Assembly (NCBI RefSeq): GCF_027853965.1
Contig: NZ_JAQGLB010000012.1
Span: forward strand, 180,475-244,474
Source of the DNA: Saccharopolyspora indica
Lineage (GTDB): Bacteria > Actinomycetota > Actinomycetes > Mycobacteriales > Pseudonocardiaceae
Reading direction: 5' to 3'
Length of the DNA stretch: 64,000 nucleotides
Every line of letters begins with the position of its first letter. The first letter of the stretch is position 1. Below the pieces are notes generated by a model, which saw only the letters and a list, made by a program, of their open reading frames with translations, searched no databases and was not told where the DNA came from. Both the position numbers and the translations under genes were made by a program. Of this stretch, positions 44,301 through 51,774 are shown piece after piece.

Positions 44301-44700
44301 CGTGGCCGCGGCGGACGTCTGGGCCACCGGCGTTTCCCCGGACAGCTTCCCGCTCCAGTTCGTGCGGTCCAAGTTGGACTCGCTCGGCGCGCTCCCGGCA
44401 GCGCGTCTGTCCGAAGTGGAGCACGGGGCGAGGGTGCTGGTCGGTGGTGCGGTGACGCACCGGCAGCGACCGGCCACCGCGGGCGGGATCACGTTCCTGA
44501 ACCTGGAGGACGAGACCGGCATGGTCAACGTCATGTGCTCTCCGGGCCTGTGGGCGCGGTACCGCAAGGTCGGGCGCTCCAGCGCGGCGTTGCTGGTGCG
44601 CGGAATCGTGGAGCGAGCGGAAGGGGTGATCAATCTGAGAGCTGACCGGCTGCAGAAGTTGGAAGTCCGCATCCCCTCAACCTCTCGCGACTTCCACTGA
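41395..44700 (+). CDS. dnaE2: Error-prone DNA polymerase DnaE2
   Basis: A 1101-residue C-family polymerase for SOS mutagenesis. The PHP domain begins YAELHAHSNFSFLDGASHPEEL at about residue 62. The polymerase core has GILCQGRGSAANSAVCF and the catalytic Asp motif PDIDLDIESDRREEVIQYVY, then YGVPLFQEQLMQ and GFPESHALSFALLVF. A C-terminal OB fold follows (LVGGAVTHRQRPATAGGITFLNLED seen in parts VLVGGAVTHRQRP, TFLNLEDETG). It lacks the long C-terminal extension of replicative DnaE1. ATG 41395 is chosen because it follows the SOS boxes closely; ATG 41296 would place them inside the gene. Confidence 0.95.
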   Translation: MSWFNPPQSWSELETALSGRSGSATGRGGRDERGPDDGNDGPARTRQHAERRSDAVPAMPPVPYAELHAHSNFSFLDGASHPEELVAEAARLGLEAIALTDHDGLYGVVRFAEAAAEHGMRTVFGAELSLGLTAPQNGVPDPEGRHLLVLARDPTGYASLCREISKAQLAGKEKGRPVYELAELAAAAGGHWQVLTGCRKGAVPAALAADGFDAAAAELDGLVALFGADHVAVELTDHGLPADSARNDALTELAARAGVSTVASTGAHLARPEQARLAGVVAAVRARRSLDEVDGWLPAWAGSYLRSGAEMAELFARYPGAVQRAAELGKECAFDLQLVAPQLPPFRVPEGRTEAGWLRELTYQGALQRYGLPQQNSAAYQQIEHELAVIEELEFPGYFLIVQDIVEFCRSQGILCQGRGSAANSAVCFALRITNADPVRYQLLFERFLAPERDGPPDIDLDIESDRREEVIQYVYRTYGRMHAAQVANVISYRPRSAVRDVARALGYSPGQQDAWSKEIEHWGPLPEESEIPGPVRQLAGELMGFPRHLGIHSGGMVICHQPVSEVCPVEWARMPGRTVLQWDKDDCAEAGLVKFDLLGLGMLSALRYATEMVREHHGREVDLGRLDLADDAVYEMLRRADAVGVFQVESRAQLATLPRLKPREFYDLVVEVALIRPGPIQGGSVHPYIRRRNGEEEWDFEHPSMAGALAKTYGVPLFQEQLMQLAVDVAGFSPAEADQLRRAMGAKRSEERMARLKDRLFEGMAVKGISGALADRIYQRMLAFANYGFPESHALSFALLVFASAWFKHYYPAAFCAALLKAQPMGFYSPQSLVADARRHGVRVRGPDVNASRVQADLEPDAASEGRQAVRLGLAAVRGLGDGAAEKLVAERAANGPYTGMAEVARRVELTAAQMEALATAGAFGCFGLSRREALWNAAAAAGDRADRLPGTTAAAPAPALPGMDGIDVAAADVWATGVSPDSFPLQFVRSKLDSLGALPAARLSEVEHGARVLVGGAVTHRQRPATAGGITFLNLEDETGMVNVMCSPGLWARYRKVGRSSAALLVRGIVERAEGVINLRADRLQKLEVRIPSTSRDFH

Positions 44701-44870
44701 GGTTTCCGGTCTCCTGGCGGTCCTTCAGCGTGGCTGAGGCCCCAGCAAGGCTGAAAAGCTCACCAGCGGCCACCCACCTCGGCGTCGACCGGCCCGACCG
44801 GCAGCGGACGAACACCACTCCCTCCCAGGGTGTTGCATCCGGCCATCACTCGGGCGCGGTCCGAGGACGC

Positions 44871-44915
44871 CGGGGCCCGAGCGCGGTGAACCCCACCGAC
44901 GCCGCGCTCGGGCCC
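44871..44915 (-). terminator. Terminator of the WYL regulator gene
   Basis: A 14-bp perfect stem (GGGCCCGAGCGCGG / CCGCGCTCGGGCCC) with a 15-nt loop lies 9 bp beyond the stop at 44924. It can also end dnaE2 transcription from the other side. Confidence 0.8.
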
Positions 44916-44923
44916 ACCGGGGT

Positions 44924-45880
44924 TCAGCGTCGGCGCGTGCTGGCGGCGGTGAACCTGTTGCCCAGTTTCCGCAGGTGTTCGGCGAGTTCTGGAGGTGATT
45001 CGACTTCGAAGTCGACATCGAGCATGCCCATCGCGAGTGCGACGAGGTCGTAGGAGTCCGAGGCCAGTTCTACGCGGCAGGTGCTCTCGTCCAGCGGGGT
45101 CACGATGCCGTCGATCCGGCCTTCGACGTCCGCGGCGGGTGCGTGCACGAGCAGGTGCGAGCGCAGCGGCCACATCTCGAATCCCACGGTTCTGCGCAGG
45201 TAGGCCAGGACATCGCCGTCCGGCGGTTCGCGGTGCGCGAAGCGCGGTCCGTTGGGGGTGCGCAGCGTCATCCGGTCCGCCCGGAAGGTGCGCCAGTCGG
45301 CTCGGTCGACGTCCCAGCCGACCAGGTACCACTTCTGGCCCCAGCAGATGAGGCGGTGCGGTTCGACGTTGCGCCGCGACTCGGTTCCGCGGTGGTCGAG
45401 GTAGTCGAAGCGCAGCGTTTCAGCGGCCCTGACGGCGGCCGAGATCGCGGTGAGCACCGTTGCCCGCACGCCTGATTCGGTGCCGGGGGACATCGTCACG
45501 ACCGCGTTCTTCAGCGTGCTCACCCGGTGGCGCAGCCTGGACGGCAGGACCTGTTCGAGCTTGTTCAGCGCGCGCACCGAGGCTTCCTCGGTTCCGGTGA
45601 CGCGTCCGGCCGCCGCGGTGTGCAGGCCGACCGCGACCGCGACTGCTTCGTCGTCGTCGAGCAGCAGCGGCGGCAGCGAGGCGCCGGAGCCGAGCCGGTA
45701 CCCGCCGTGCGGGCCGATCGTGGCGTCCACCGGGTAGCCCAGCTCGCGCAGCTGGTCGATGTCGCGCCGCACGGTCCGGGTAGTGACTCCGAGGCGTTCG
45801 GCGAGTTCCGTGCCGGACCAGTCACGGCCCATCTGCAGCAGCGACAGCAGCCGGAGGAAGCGGGCGGGTGTTGCGAGCAT
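44924..45880 (-). CDS. YafY-type HTH/WYL-domain transcriptional regulator
   Basis: A 318-residue regulator. N-terminal HTH_11: TPARFLRLLSLLQMGRDWSGTELAERLGVTTRTVRRDIDQLRELGYPVDA, then HGGYRLGSG. The WYL domain at about 140-220 contains HRLICWGQKWYLVGWDVDRADWRTFRADRM, in which WYLVGWD is the diagnostic motif. A WCX extension follows. WYL proteins bind nucleic acids or small ligands. ATG 45880 follows AAGGTGG. It is divergent, with a 47-bp gap, from a decayed epoxide hydrolase gene it may once have controlled. Confidence 0.88.
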   Translation of the reverse strand: MLATPARFLRLLSLLQMGRDWSGTELAERLGVTTRTVRRDIDQLRELGYPVDATIGPHGGYRLGSGASLPPLLLDDDEAVAVAVGLHTAAAGRVTGTEEASVRALNKLEQVLPSRLRHRVSTLKNAVVTMSPGTESGVRATVLTAISAAVRAAETLRFDYLDHRGTESRRNVEPHRLICWGQKWYLVGWDVDRADWRTFRADRMTLRTPNGPRFAHREPPDGDVLAYLRRTVGFEMWPLRSHLLVHAPAADVEGRIDGIVTPLDESTCRVELASDSYDLVALAMGMLDVDFEVESPPELAEHLRKLGNRFTAASTRRR

Positions 45881-45927
45881 GCGCCCACCTTGGCAGCTGA
45901 GGAGGACCGAAGCTGTCCTACTCGGCC

Positions 45928-47078
45928 GTGAGCCTGCACGCACTAGCGCCGTTTCGGATCGATGTCGCCCAGGGGTCCCTGGATGATCTGCGGGAGCGAC
46001 TGGCCCGCACTCGTTGGCCCGGCGAGCTCCCCGGTGTCGGCTGGCCGTACGGCGTGCACCAGGACTACCTGGCCGAGCTGGTCGAGTACTGGCGCACCGC
46101 TTACGACTGGCGCGCGCACGAGGCCCGACTCAACTCGTTCCCGCAGTTCACGACGGTCATCGATGATCAGCGGGTGCACTTCCCGCACGTCCGTTCCCCG
46201 GAGCCGGATGCGACGCCGCTGATCATCACGCACGGTTGGCCGAGCACGGTCCACGACTTCGTCGAGTCATCGGACCGCTGGCGGACCCGCGTGCGCACGG
46301 CGGGGACCCGGCGGAGGCCTTCCACGTGGTCGCTCCTCCACTGCCGGGGTTCGGCTTCTCCGGGCCGACCACGCGGACGGGGTGGGGGTGAACCGGATCG
46401 CGCGTGCCTGGGCGGAGCTGATGCGGGGTCTCGGGTACGAGCGCTGCGGAGCGCAGGGTGGCGATTTCGGCAGCATCGTGTCGCCGGAGCTCGGCCGGAC
46501 AGCGCCGGAGAACGTCCTCGGCGTGCACGTGAACGCGTTGGCGGATACCTCGGTGGCGGGCGATCCCAGATCCCAGTGATCTGGAGCGGTTGTCGGCGGA
46601 GGATCGCGCGCAGGCCGAGCGGAACCAGGAGCTCTGGTACGGGCATTCCGGCTACGCGGTGCAGATGTCCACCCGCCCGCAGACGTTGGCCTGCGCGCTC
46701 AATGACTCTCCGGCCGGTCAGCTGGCCTGGAACCTGGAGTGGTTCGTCGACTGGGATCCCGCTCGCACCGAGCAGACCCCGATCGACCGGGACGCGATCC
46801 TGACCAACGTCACGATCTTCTGGCTGACCGGGACGGCGGGTTCGGCGGCCCGGCTCTACCTGGAGTCCGCCGACGGGTGGGACCGGCGTCCCGAGCGCAC
46901 CGCGGTCCCGACCGGCGTGGCGAACTTCGCCGGTGACGGGGCGATCCGCGGTCTGGCGGAGCTCTCCCACGAGATCACCCGTTGGACCAGCTGCTCCGAC
47001 GGCGGGCACTTCGCCTCGCTGCAGGCCCCGGATCTGCTGGTGGACGACATCCGAGCGTTCTTCAAGACCGTGCGCTAG
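45928..47078 (+). pseudogene. Epoxide hydrolase (EHN family), inactivated by three frameshifts
   Basis: The pieces form one microsomal-type epoxide hydrolase of about 383 residues: EHN domain ([19 protein letters not shown]), oxyanion [12 protein letters not shown], nucleophile motif AQGGDFGS and terminal CSDGGHFASLQAPDLL with the catalytic His. They lie in three different frames. Lesion 1: one base is missing at about 46267, after FVE. Lesion 2: one G is missing from the run at 46384-46388, where a TGA stop at 46389 follows. Lesion 3: GATCCCA is tandemly duplicated at 46562-46575; removing one copy restores [18 protein letters not shown]. Three independent lesions argue for true decay rather than sequencing error. 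Confidence 0.85.
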
Positions 47079-47111
47079 CGGAGAATGCCGCTGGCTGAAC
47101 CGGAATTCCGT

Positions 47112-47528
47112 TCAGTCGTGCCGACTTCGACCGGCGTCGCCGATCGCAGCACAAGCGTCCTCGTCGGCGACGCCGGTCGACTCGGTGGCGGCGATGATGT
47201 CGTCCAGCGCCTCGCGCGCGGCCAGCAGGTCGGCCACCGCTGCGTCGAGCCGTTCGCGCTCCCGGTTCAGGTCGGGCAGCATGCCGGAGCAGGCCGGGGC
47301 CAAGGAGTTCCCGTCGTCGGCCAGGCACGGCAGCAGCTCGGCGATGGTGGCGGTGCCGAGCCCCGCCGCCAGCAGCATGCGGATGCCCCGCACCGTGGCG
47401 ACGTCCGATTCCGAGTACTCGCGGTATCCGCTCGGCAGCCGCGAGGGCGCGAGCAGCCCCTGCTCTTCGTAGTAGCGCAGGAGTCGCTGGCTCACTCCGG
47501 TTCGCCGGGAGAACTCACCCATGCGCAT
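47112..47528 (-). CDS. MerR-family transcriptional regulator
   Basis: A 138-residue regulator with MerR DNA-binding domain MRMGEFSRRTGVSQRLLRYYEEQGLLAPSR at the N-terminus (written here in parts: GEFSRRTGVSQRLLRYYEEQ, GLLAPSRLPSGYREY) and a coiled dimerisation helix (LNRERERLDAAVADLLAAREALDDII in two halves). It lacks metal-binding cysteine clusters, having single Cys residues only, so it probably senses an organic ligand. It is divergent from an imine-reductase-like gene with a palindrome between them. Confidence 0.88.
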   Translation of the reverse strand: MRMGEFSRRTGVSQRLLRYYEEQGLLAPSRLPSGYREYSESDVATVRGIRMLLAAGLGTATIAELLPCLADDGNSLAPACSGMLPDLNRERERLDAAVADLLAAREALDDIIAATESTGVADEDACAAIGDAGRSRHD

Positions 47529-47555
47529 GTGACGGCCACCACTCCACGTTGACTC

Positions 47556-47569
47556 TCACATCGATGTGA
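47556..47569. promoter_or_regulatory. 14-bp palindrome in the MerR/oxidoreductase gap
   Basis: TCACATCGATGTGA is a perfect palindrome in the 59-bp divergent gap. TTGACT at 47549-47554 is directly to its left, as expected for a MerR operator sitting in the spacer of the controlled promoter. A matching -10 box at the usual 19-20 bp was not clear. Confidence 0.65.
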
Positions 47570-47587
47570 CACCGCAGCCTAATCCGC

Positions 47588-48523
47588 ATGACGAATCAAC
47601 TAGACGCAGTCCCGCAGCTCGCACCGGTCACCGTCGTCGGACTCGGTCCGATGGGCCTGGCGCTCGCCGGAGCGCTGCTGGACCGCGGCCATCCGACGAC
47701 CGTCTGGAACCGGACCCCGGCGAAGGCGGACGATGTCGTCGCCAGGGGAGCCCGCAGTGCGGAGGACATCGCGGAAGCGGTGTCGGCGAGTCCGGTCGTG
47801 ATCACCTGCCTCAAGGACTACGAGACCGCGCACGGAGTTCTCGCCCCGGCAACGGATGCGCTGCGGGGGCGGGTCCTGGTCAACCTGAACTCCGGCACGC
47901 CGAGCGAGGCCGCCGCGGCAGCCGGCTGGGCCGCCGAGCGCGGTGCCGCGTACCTCGACGGCGCGATCATGGTGCCGCCACCGCTCGTCGGAGATCCCGG
48001 AGCCGTCTTCCTGTACAGCGGATCGGAGGACGTCTTCGACGAACACCGGGAGACGCTGGCGAGCATGGGAGCGCCGCGGTTCCTCGGCGCCGACCCGAGC
48101 CTCGCGGTGCTGCACAACACGGCCCTGCTCGGTTTGATGTACGCGACCATGAACGGATTCCTGCACGCCACCGCTCTGGTCGGCTCGGCGGGTGTCCCCG
48201 CGGTCGAGTTCGCCGACCTCGCCGTCAACTGGTTCATGCCCGCCGTGGTGGTGAACCCGACCCTCGTCGAGCAGGCGGCCGATCTGGACGCGAGCAACTA
48301 CCCCGGTGATCTCGGCACCATGGAGATGAACCTGAACGCCTTGGAGCACATCGCGCGGACCTGCGTGGAGCAGGGTGTTCACGCGGATCAGGCGCGGCAC
48401 ATGGTGGCGATCGCGGAGCAGGCGATCGCCACCGGGCACGGCGGCGAGAACTACCTCGCCGTGTTCGAGGTGTTCAAGAACGCTCAGGCGACGCCACAGC
48501 GGCGGATCGCCAGCAGGGCGTAG
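47588..48523 (+). CDS. NAD(P)-dependent oxidoreductase, imine-reductase-like
   Basis: A 311-residue protein of the beta-hydroxyacid dehydrogenase/imine reductase group. Rossmann motif VVGLGPMGLALAGALLDRGH with NADP-type VWNRTPAKAD (Arg after the second strand) at residues about 15-48. The C-terminal helical domain holds LHNTALLGLMYATMNGFLHA and the family ending of IREDs (GENYLAVFEVFKN). Natural substrates of imine reductases are largely unknown. A divergent MerR regulator is the usual neighbour. Its last 40 bp overlap the convergent M20 peptidase gene. Confidence 0.82.
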   Translation: MTNQLDAVPQLAPVTVVGLGPMGLALAGALLDRGHPTTVWNRTPAKADDVVARGARSAEDIAEAVSASPVVITCLKDYETAHGVLAPATDALRGRVLVNLNSGTPSEAAAAAGWAAERGAAYLDGAIMVPPPLVGDPGAVFLYSGSEDVFDEHRETLASMGAPRFLGADPSLAVLHNTALLGLMYATMNGFLHATALVGSAGVPAVEFADLAVNWFMPAVVVNPTLVEQAADLDASNYPGDLGTMEMNLNALEHIARTCVEQGVHADQARHMVAIAEQAIATGHGGENYLAVFEVFKNAQATPQRRIASRA

Positions 48524-49761
48524 GTGCGGGCCGCCTGCTCCAGCTCGGCGATCGAGACGTGCTCGTCGTGGGCGTGCGCGTAGCGGATGTCGCCGGGGCC
48601 GTACTGGAGCGTCGGGATTCCGGCGGCCGAGTACAGCCGCAGGTCGGTGCCGTACGGCGCGCCCAGCGCAACCGGCCGGGGTGCTCCGGCCGCGACGACG
48701 GCGTCCTGGGTCTCGGGCAGCAGCGGATGCCCTTCGGGCAGTCGTCCGCTGGCGAAGATCCCGCCGGGCCAGCTGACCTGGACCGGGTGCTCCGCCAGCC
48801 AGGGGTCCGCGGCGCAGGCCGCGGCGATGGCGGCGGTGAACTCGGCCTTGGCGTCCTCGATCGACTCGCCGATCCGGACGCCGTAGCGGCCTTCGGCGAT
48901 CGCCAGGTCCGGCACCGTGCTGGCCCAGTCGCCGACCCGGGCCATGCCGATGGACAGCGGGTACGGCACCTCCAGGTGCGCGACCAGCGGGTCGGGGCCG
49001 GCGTTGCGGCGGGATTCCAGCTCGCGCAGCGCGGGCAGCAGGTGGGCGAGCTTGTCGAGCGCGTTCACCCCTCGGTACCTGGTGGAGCCGTGCGTGCTCT
49101 GACCAGCGATTTCGAGCCGGAACGTGAGCGACCCGCCGTTGGCCGCCACGATCGTGCCCGAGCTCGGCTCGGCCAGCACGCACGCCGCTGCGCGATGTCC
49201 GCGCCGCAGCGTGGCGAACGCGCCGAGCCCGCCGTCCTCCTCGCCGACGACGGTGTGCACGGCCACCGGGCGGGCGAGTTCGATGCCGGCCGCGCGCAGC
49301 GCCTGCAGCGCGCCGAAGATCGCGGCCAGCCCGCCCTTCATGTCGCAGGTGCCGCGACCGGCGGCGATGCCGTCCTGGACGCGCAGGGCGTACGGGTCGC
49401 GGTCCGGCCAGCGGTCGAGGTCGCCGGGCGGGACGACGTCGGTGTGCCCGCAGAACACCAGCGCCGGTTCCGGGCCGTCGCCGCGCACGCCCACGCAGCC
49501 GTAGGCGATGTCGCGCTCGGCCTCCTGGCCGGGGAAACCGTCCTGCTCGGCGAGCTCGCGGACGTCGATGCGCCAGTGGTCCACCCGGTGACCGAGCCCG
49601 GCCAGCCGGTCGGCGCACCACTGCTGGGCGTCGTGCTCGCCGGTGGTGCCGCCGACGCTGGGGATCGCGACGAGCTCGCGCAGGTCGTCCAGGACGTCGT
49701 CGGGGTCCACCGCGTCGAGGGCGCGACGTTCGAGGTCGGAGAGGGTGTGGCCGCTGTTCAC
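48484..49761 (-). CDS. M20-family metallopeptidase (ArgE/DapE-type)
   Basis: A 425-residue zinc hydrolase. Metal ligands: His in FCGHTDVVPPG, bridging Asp in GRGTCDMKGG, catalytic Glu and ligand in VVGEEDGGLGAF, and the late His in YAHAHDEHVSI. The dimerisation domain lies between (QSTHGSTRYRGVNALDKL). It removes an acyl group from an amino acid or cleaves a small dipeptide; DapE versus ArgE activity cannot be decided. GTG 49761 gives the usual N-terminus; the frame remains open far upstream because of the GC bias. Confidence 0.87.
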   Translation of the reverse strand: MNSGHTLSDLERRALDAVDPDDVLDDLRELVAIPSVGGTTGEHDAQQWCADRLAGLGHRVDHWRIDVRELAEQDGFPGQEAERDIAYGCVGVRGDGPEPALVFCGHTDVVPPGDLDRWPDRDPYALRVQDGIAAGRGTCDMKGGLAAIFGALQALRAAGIELARPVAVHTVVGEEDGGLGAFATLRRGHRAAACVLAEPSSGTIVAANGGSLTFRLEIAGQSTHGSTRYRGVNALDKLAHLLPALRELESRRNAGPDPLVAHLEVPYPLSIGMARVGDWASTVPDLAIAEGRYGVRIGESIEDAKAEFTAAIAAACAADPWLAEHPVQVSWPGGIFASGRLPEGHPLLPETQDAVVAAGAPRPVALGAPYGTDLRLYSAAGIPTLQYGPGDIRYAHAHDEHVSIAELEQAARTYALLAIRRCGVA

Positions 49762-49818
49762 GTGTCGAGTGTGTCGCACGCGTCCAACTCCCCGGGCCGC
49801 GACCACTACCATCTCCGC

Positions 49819-50277
49819 GTGGCCGAAGGCGACAACGAGCGGGAATTCGAGATCGGCAAGGACGGGCTGGGCGGCATCGTCGTGGGCATGGACGGCAGCC
49901 CGGCGAGCTTCCACGCCGCGGCGTGGGCTGCCGGCCTGGCGCGGCGCGAGCGCGCGCGGCTGGTGCTGGTCTACGTCGAGGCCGTGGGCGGGGTCGCCTA
50001 CTGGTCGCCGATGGGCGTCGCGGTGGCCAGCGAGGCGGCCGAGAGCCTGGTGGAGGAGTTGAAGAAGGAGGTCGTGTCGCACCTGAAGTGGGTGGACATC
50101 GACTGGGACTTCGTGCACCACCGCGGCGATCCGGCGGTGGGTCTGGAGCAGGTCGCCGAGCAGTACCGGGCGGATCTGATCGTGGTGGGCCGCTCGCGGC
50201 GCCGCGGCGGACTGCTGGGCACGGTGCCCGCGACGCTGGTGGTCGAGGCGGTCCGGCCGGTGGTCGTGGTGCCGTGA
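49819..50277 (+). CDS. Universal stress protein (UspA domain)
   Basis: A 152-residue single-domain Usp. It starts GIVVGMDGSPASFHAAAWAAGLA at about residue 18 and ends LIVVGRSRRRGGLLGTVPATLVVEAVRPVVVVP, where G-2x-G-9x-(S/T) of ATP-binding Usps appears as GRSRRRGGLLGTVPATLV. TACCAT at 49807-49812 just before the GTG suggests a leaderless transcript. It is divergent from the M20 gene by 57 bp. Confidence 0.88.
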   Translation: MAEGDNEREFEIGKDGLGGIVVGMDGSPASFHAAAWAAGLARRERARLVLVYVEAVGGVAYWSPMGVAVASEAAESLVEELKKEVVSHLKWVDIDWDFVHHRGDPAVGLEQVAEQYRADLIVVGRSRRRGGLLGTVPATLVVEAVRPVVVVP

Positions 50278-50428
50278 TGCGATGGCTCCCGTGAGTGGTT
50301 CGGGGTGCCATGGCACCCCAAAGCGCGCACGGCTCCTGAAGATCGGCGACTGAGCCTCTCGCCGGGACCTGGCGGCATCCGGATGCGGCACGTGCCGGCG
50401 TGTCGGGCAGGCATGGCACGCTGGGCTG

Positions 50429-51019
50429 ATGACGAGCGCGGTGGGCGAGAACTTCGAGGACGCAGTGCTGACGGACCAGGAGTGGGAGGGTCGCTCGTTC
50501 GAGCACTGCGACTTCACCGACGCGGACCTGACCGGCTTGAGCACCCGCAACTGCGTGTTCACCGAGTGCGTGTTCACCGGAACGGATCTCAACGCCTCGC
50601 AGCACGTCGCCACCGCGTTCCGGTCCTGCAAGTTCGAGCGGACCGTGTTCGGGAAGTCCACTTTGGATGGTTGCAGCCTGCTGGGGTCGAGCTTCGTGGA
50701 CTGCCGGCTGCGCGCGTGGCGGCTGCGCGAGACCGACCTGACGCTGGTGGGCATGGGCCGAGCGGACCTGCGGGGCCTGGACCTGCGCGGCATCCGCTTC
50801 CGCGAGGCCAACCTGACCGACTGCGACCTGCGCCGCTGCGACCTCCGCGAAGCGGACTTCACCGGTGCCCGCCTGCTCGGCGCCCGCCTGGCCGAGGCGG
50901 ACCTCCGCGACGCCCGCCTGGACGCGGACGCCATGGTCCAGGCCAACCTCCGGGGAGCCCGCGTCGACACGATGCTGGCCCTCACCTTCGCCGCGGCGCA
51001 CGGCCTCCGCGTCGACTGA
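50429..51019 (+). CDS. Pentapeptide-repeat protein
   Basis: A 196-residue protein built of pentapeptide repeats A(D/N)LXX: FEHCDFTDADLTGLSTRNCVFTECVFTGTDL, then RADLRGLDLRGIRFREANLTDCDLRRCDLREADFTGARLLGARLAEADL (given as overlapping motifs RADLRGLDLRG, EANLTDCDLRR and EADFTGARLLG). The fold is a right-handed quadrilateral helix. McbG/Qnr relatives mimic DNA and protect gyrase, but many have no known role. Monocistronic with a terminator directly behind the stop. Confidence 0.88.
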   Translation: MTSAVGENFEDAVLTDQEWEGRSFEHCDFTDADLTGLSTRNCVFTECVFTGTDLNASQHVATAFRSCKFERTVFGKSTLDGCSLLGSSFVDCRLRAWRLRETDLTLVGMGRADLRGLDLRGIRFREANLTDCDLRRCDLREADFTGARLLGARLAEADLRDARLDADAMVQANLRGARVDTMLALTFAAAHGLRVD

Positions 51020-51047
51020 ACGGCGATTTCGCGAGAAATCCCCGTTC
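51018..51047 (+). terminator. Terminator of the pentapeptide gene
   Basis: GAACGG-C-GATTTC pairs with GAAATC-C-CCGTTC around a 4-nt loop. The stem overlaps the last base of the stop codon. Confidence 0.7.
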
Positions 51048-51094
51048 CGCTCCACCGGAAAACCGCTTCAGCCGGAACCGATTCCCGTGGTTCC

Positions 51095-51742
51095 ATGAAC
51101 TCCATGGTCGCCACCGATCGACTGCTCGCGTTCGCCGCTGCGTCGTTGCTGCTCATCGTGATCCCCGGCCCGAGCGTGCTGTTCGTCGTCGGCCGGGCCC
51201 TGGCGCAAGGCCGCCGCGCCGCGCTCACCACGGTCCTGGGCAACACGATCGGTGCCTACGTGCTGGTCGTCGCCGTCGCGTTCGGAGTCGGGGCGATCGT
51301 CGAGCGCTCGGCCCTGGTGTTCACCGCCCTGAAGCTGGTGGGCGCCGCGTACCTGGTGCACCTGGGCATCAAGGCGGTGCGGCAGCGCAAGTCGGTGCAC
51401 GCGGAGCTGGCTGAGGGCAAGCCCGCGATCGGTGGCCTGCGCACGTTGTGGGAGGGCTTCGCGGTCGGCGTGGCCAACCCCAAGACGATGGTGTTCTTCG
51501 CCGCTGTGCTGCCGCAGTTCGTCGACCGCGAGCAGGGGCACGTCGCGGTGCAGATGCTGCTGCTCGGGCTGATCTTCAACGCGATCGCGCTGATCTGCGA
51601 TTCGACGTGGGGTCTCGCCGCCGCCACCGCGCGGGACTGGTTCGCCCGCTCGCCGCGGCGGCTCGCCACCGTCGGCGGAGCGGGCGGCCTCGCGATGATC
51701 GGCCTCGGCGTCTCCATCGCGGTGACGGGCCGCGAGGACTAG
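51095..51742 (+). CDS. LysE/RhtB-family amino-acid exporter
   Basis: A 215-residue six-helix exporter. The family opening is LLLIVIPGPSVLFVVGRALAQGRRAALTTVLG, with GPSVLFVVGRALAQGRRA matching the conserved loop. NPKTMVFFAAVLPQF at about residue 135 is the second signature. It exports amino acids or derivatives. ATG 51095 or the ATG at 51104 may be used. Convergent with the tripeptidyl peptidase gene. Confidence 0.9.
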   Translation: MNSMVATDRLLAFAAASLLLIVIPGPSVLFVVGRALAQGRRAALTTVLGNTIGAYVLVVAVAFGVGAIVERSALVFTALKLVGAAYLVHLGIKAVRQRKSVHAELAEGKPAIGGLRTLWEGFAVGVANPKTMVFFAAVLPQFVDREQGHVAVQMLLLGLIFNAIALICDSTWGLAAATARDWFARSPRRLATVGGAGGLAMIGLGVSIAVTGRED

Positions 51743-51767
51743 CGCAGGAGAGCTCCTGCGCCAGTCC
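51736..51767. terminator. Bidirectional terminator
   Basis: GGACT-A-GCGCAGGA pairs with TCCTGCGC-C-AGTCC around GAGC. It overlaps the lysE-type gene stop and lies 8 bp from the convergent gene stop. Confidence 0.8.
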
Positions 51768-51774
51768 TCCGGGA

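Noticed and set aside
47600..51055. Open frame of 1151 codons on the minus strand
   Set aside because: It crosses the imine-reductase-like, M20, Usp and pentapeptide genes and is Arg/Pro/Ala-rich without domains. It is a by-product of GC-biased codon use.
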